The position numbers were made by a program, and so were the translations under genes. The notes below the pieces were generated by a model, which was not told the DNA's origin, ran no database searches, and was given only the letters and a program-made list of their open reading frames with translations. Shown piece after piece: positions 62,140-64,000 of a stretch of DNA of 64,000 nucleotides; position 1 is the first letter of the stretch; each line of letters starts with the position of its first letter. Source of the stretch: an uncultured SAR202 cluster bacterium (GTDB lineage Bacteria > Chloroflexota > Dehalococcoidia > Lucifugimonadales > Lucifugimonadaceae); contig CACNIC010000001.1 of NCBI GenBank assembly GCA_902620405.1, positions 62,001 through 126,000 on the forward strand. The letters run 5' to 3'.

Positions 62140-62770
62140 AGAAAAAAAGTCCACTAAATTAAGTTACCTTATTAGAATTCCAGATAATATTGATGATCTA
62201 AAAAATGTAAATATTATTTTTTTTATGCATGGTTATGGGGACAGCATGAAAGGAATATCTCAAATAGGAAATTTATTAAATCCTGAAAACATACATGTTT
62301 TTTTTAATGCCCCATTTAAGATGGATGTAGGTTTTGGCACAGAAGGCTTTAGATGGTTTGAGTTTCCATCTAATGAAGATGAGTTTAAGTTTTCTCAGCA
62401 GGCAATAAGCCAAACAATATCTGAAATTTTAAATGATATTAAATTCAATATTAAAGGGATTTTTATTGGAGGATTTTCTCAAGGAGGCATGATGACTCTG
62501 CACAATAACTATAATGAAAAAGTAGATGGCCTTATAATTCTTGGTTCACAATTACTTTACGAAAATAAAGAATTTAATTTAAATATGAAAACAAAAATTT
62601 TTATGTCTCACGGAACATACGATCAGGTAATCCCTATTATGGGTTCAACTCAGACTCTAAATTTTTTAAGGAAAAAAGGTTTTAGCGTAGATTACAAAGA
62701 ATACCCTATAGGACACGAAATTAGTTTGGATCAAATTAACGAATTAAATAATTGGATTGATAAAATTTAA
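62129..62770 (+). CDS. Alpha/beta-hydrolase, phospholipase/carboxylesterase family
   Basis: A 213-residue carboxylesterase of the Abhydrolase_2 (acyl-protein thioesterase-like) family. The oxyanion HGYGD lies near residue 34, the nucleophile Ser is in GGFSQGGMM, the Asp in HGTYDQVIP and the His in YPIGHEIS, giving a complete triad. It is cytoplasmic with no signal peptide. It overlaps thiD by 11 bases, so the two are co-transcribed. The natural substrate is unknown. Confidence 0.87.
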   Translation: MRFKEKKSTKLSYLIRIPDNIDDLKNVNIIFFMHGYGDSMKGISQIGNLLNPENIHVFFNAPFKMDVGFGTEGFRWFEFPSNEDEFKFSQQAISQTISEILNDIKFNIKGIFIGGFSQGGMMTLHNNYNEKVDGLIILGSQLLYENKEFNLNMKTKIFMSHGTYDQVIPIMGSTQTLNFLRKKGFSVDYKEYPIGHEISLDQINELNNWIDKI

Positions 62771-62771
62771 A

Positions 62772-63974
62772 TTATTGCATTCCGCAAATATTTGAATTAA
62801 TTAAAAATTTTATTTCATCAGATGGGTATCCTAATTCTTTAAGTATCTTTTTTGAATGCTCACCGTAAAGTGGTGCAGGCGTTTTTATTTCACCTGGGGT
62901 TTTACTTAATTTAACTGCCACGCCAATGTTTCTGCTATTTTTTTGTTTTGGATGATCTAATTTTACATCCATATTTCTGTGCCTTACCTGCTCATCATTC
63001 CAAACCTCTTCCATATTGTATATGGGTCCGCTAGGAATACTATTCTCAATCAATATACTAATCCATTCTTTGCTAGACTTTGTAATAAATATTTCTTCAA
63101 GAATTTTTTCCAGTTTAACTTTATTTAATTGTCTATTCTTAGAATCTGAAAAATCAGGATCATCATTTAATTTTTCCATTCCTAATACTTTTATCAGTCT
63201 CTCCCAATTTGATTGATTTGCAGCACCAATATTGATATATCCGTCCTTTGTTTTAAAAGCTTGATAAGGAGCAGTTAATCTGTGAGCAGATCCATCAGGA
63301 GTAGAAATTTTACCGGTAGTAAAATAAATACTGCTTTCATACATAGTGTAAGCTAAAGCAGATTCCAGTAAAGAAACTTCTAAATATTGCCCTTCATTTT
63401 TCTTTAATCTGTGTATGTATGCAGATAAGATTCCCTGCATTGCAAACATTCCTGTATTTAAGTCAGCTATTGGAACACCAACCTTTACAGGAGGAGAATC
63501 TGGATGCCCAGTTATACTCATAAGACCACTCATTCCTTGAGCAATTAAATCGAAACCACCTCTTTTTGCATATGGTCCATCTGTGCCAAAGCCTGTAATT
63601 GAACAATATATAATTTTTGAATTTATTTTTTTGGTATCCTTATACCCAAAACCTAACTTATCCATTGTGCCGACCCTTGAGTTTTCAATCAAAACATCTG
63701 CATTTTTAATAAGTTTTCTTAAAATCTTCTTTCCTTGTTCTTCTTTGATGTCAAGAGAAATGCTTTCTTTATTTCTATTTAATTGTACAAATGCAGAAGA
63801 GTCCTTTCCTATAAATGGAGGCCCCCATGTTCTTACATCGTCGCCACCATTTGGTTTTTCAACTTTAATAACCCTTGCTCCGTGGTCAGCTAATAACATT
63901 GAACAAAATGGCCCAGCAAGAATTTGACTACAATCAATTACTGTTATTCCTTCCAAGGATTGATTAGATGGCAT
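62772..63974 (-). CDS. CaiB/BaiF family (class III) CoA transferase
   Basis: A 400-residue family III CoA transferase moving CoA between carboxylic acids. The N-terminal SQILAGPFCSMLLADHGARVIKVE is diagnostic. The catalytic Asp is in VPIADLNTGMFA, preceded by GFDLIAQGMSGLMS. The C-terminal domain has PIYNMEEVW and APLYGEHS. Possible substrates include oxalate, carnitine, mesaconate and aromatic acids; none can be picked. AAGGA is seen upstream near 63985. The start codon is 26 bases from the window end. Confidence 0.92.
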   Translation of the reverse strand: MPSNQSLEGITVIDCSQILAGPFCSMLLADHGARVIKVEKPNGGDDVRTWGPPFIGKDSSAFVQLNRNKESISLDIKEEQGKKILRKLIKNADVLIENSRVGTMDKLGFGYKDTKKINSKIIYCSITGFGTDGPYAKRGGFDLIAQGMSGLMSITGHPDSPPVKVGVPIADLNTGMFAMQGILSAYIHRLKKNEGQYLEVSLLESALAYTMYESSIYFTTGKISTPDGSAHRLTAPYQAFKTKDGYINIGAANQSNWERLIKVLGMEKLNDDPDFSDSKNRQLNKVKLEKILEEIFITKSSKEWISILIENSIPSGPIYNMEEVWNDEQVRHRNMDVKLDHPKQKNSRNIGVAVKLSKTPGEIKTPAPLYGEHSKKILKELGYPSDEIKFLINSNICGMQ

Positions 63975-64000
63975 TGTTTAAATATCCTTAAGTTATATTT

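Noticed and set aside
1-64000. Mobile elements, prophage, CRISPR arrays or restriction-modification genes
   Set aside because: All substantial frames are accounted for by housekeeping or metabolic genes, and I found no transposase or integrase motif and no regularly spaced repeats.

Overview
This 64 kb window is gene-dense, strongly AT-rich chromosomal DNA from a streamlined bacterium. It looks like core genome: I see no transposase, integrase, phage gene, CRISPR array or toxin-antitoxin pair. The best lineage hint is the 1287-residue membrane protein at 27086-30949, which carries the MNYYYYG motif of the DUF2298 (Chlor_Arch_YYY) family, known from Chloroflexi and archaea. That protein, several HpcH/HpaI aldolases, an enolase-superfamily sugar-acid dehydratase, a CaiB-type CoA transferase and the low GC together fit a marine SAR202-like Chloroflexota. 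The assignment is an inference, not proven by the window.

Layout. 1-2931 (minus) is a sugar-acid operon: eda, kdgK, a small membrane protein and a Gfo/Idh/MocA oxidoreductase cut by the window edge. An HpcH/HpaI aldolase follows on plus (3021-3818). 3815-15746 (minus) is an information/central-metabolism block: rpoB, rpoC, tRNA-Val, thrS, citrate synthase and a MidA-type methyltransferase, with a promoter and a terminator-like leader hairpin before rpoB. Then come a small glutaredoxin-fold gene, tRNA-Asp, and an amidohydrolase/SDR/xylonate-dehydratase operon divergent from a DUF362 gene. 20687-26392 holds proBA and mfd. 26382-35393 holds a HAD hydrolase, the DUF2298 protein, an M16 peptidase, an Xre regulator, orn, xth, a GT4 glycosyltransferase and a glutaredoxin. 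35421-43907 (minus) runs cinA, adh, folC, fabF, dnaE. 43908-43996 contains two tandem GAAC-N4-GTTC palindromes over the promoter of a small Cys4-HTH gene. After that come phoU/pstB, rlmN with a SelA-like PLP enzyme, mutS2, a TPR protein, a double-MerR regulator, an ABC exporter, an MMPL/RND transporter, leuS, a ManD-like dehydratase, an FKBP lipoprotein, a second aldolase, thiD, an esterase and a CoA transferase.

How the genes work together. Scattered loci converge on 2-keto-3-deoxy sugar acids. The ManD-like dehydratase would feed 2-keto-3-deoxygluconate to KdgK and Eda. The YjhG-type xylonate dehydratase would feed a 2-keto-3-deoxypentonate to one of the HpcH/HpaI aldolases. The rest is housekeeping: transcription, tRNA charging, replication and repair (dnaE, mfd, mutS2, xth), RNA turnover (orn), proline, folate, fatty-acid and thiamine metabolism.

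The most noteworthy non-coding signals are: the twin LexA-like operators between cinA and the Cys4-HTH gene; the candidate attenuator before rpoBC; a recurring -10-like hexamer 6-7 bases upstream of operon-first start codons, suggesting leaderless mRNAs beside Shine-Dalgarno starts; and a tRNA-Val whose encoded CCA ends three bases before the thrS start codon.
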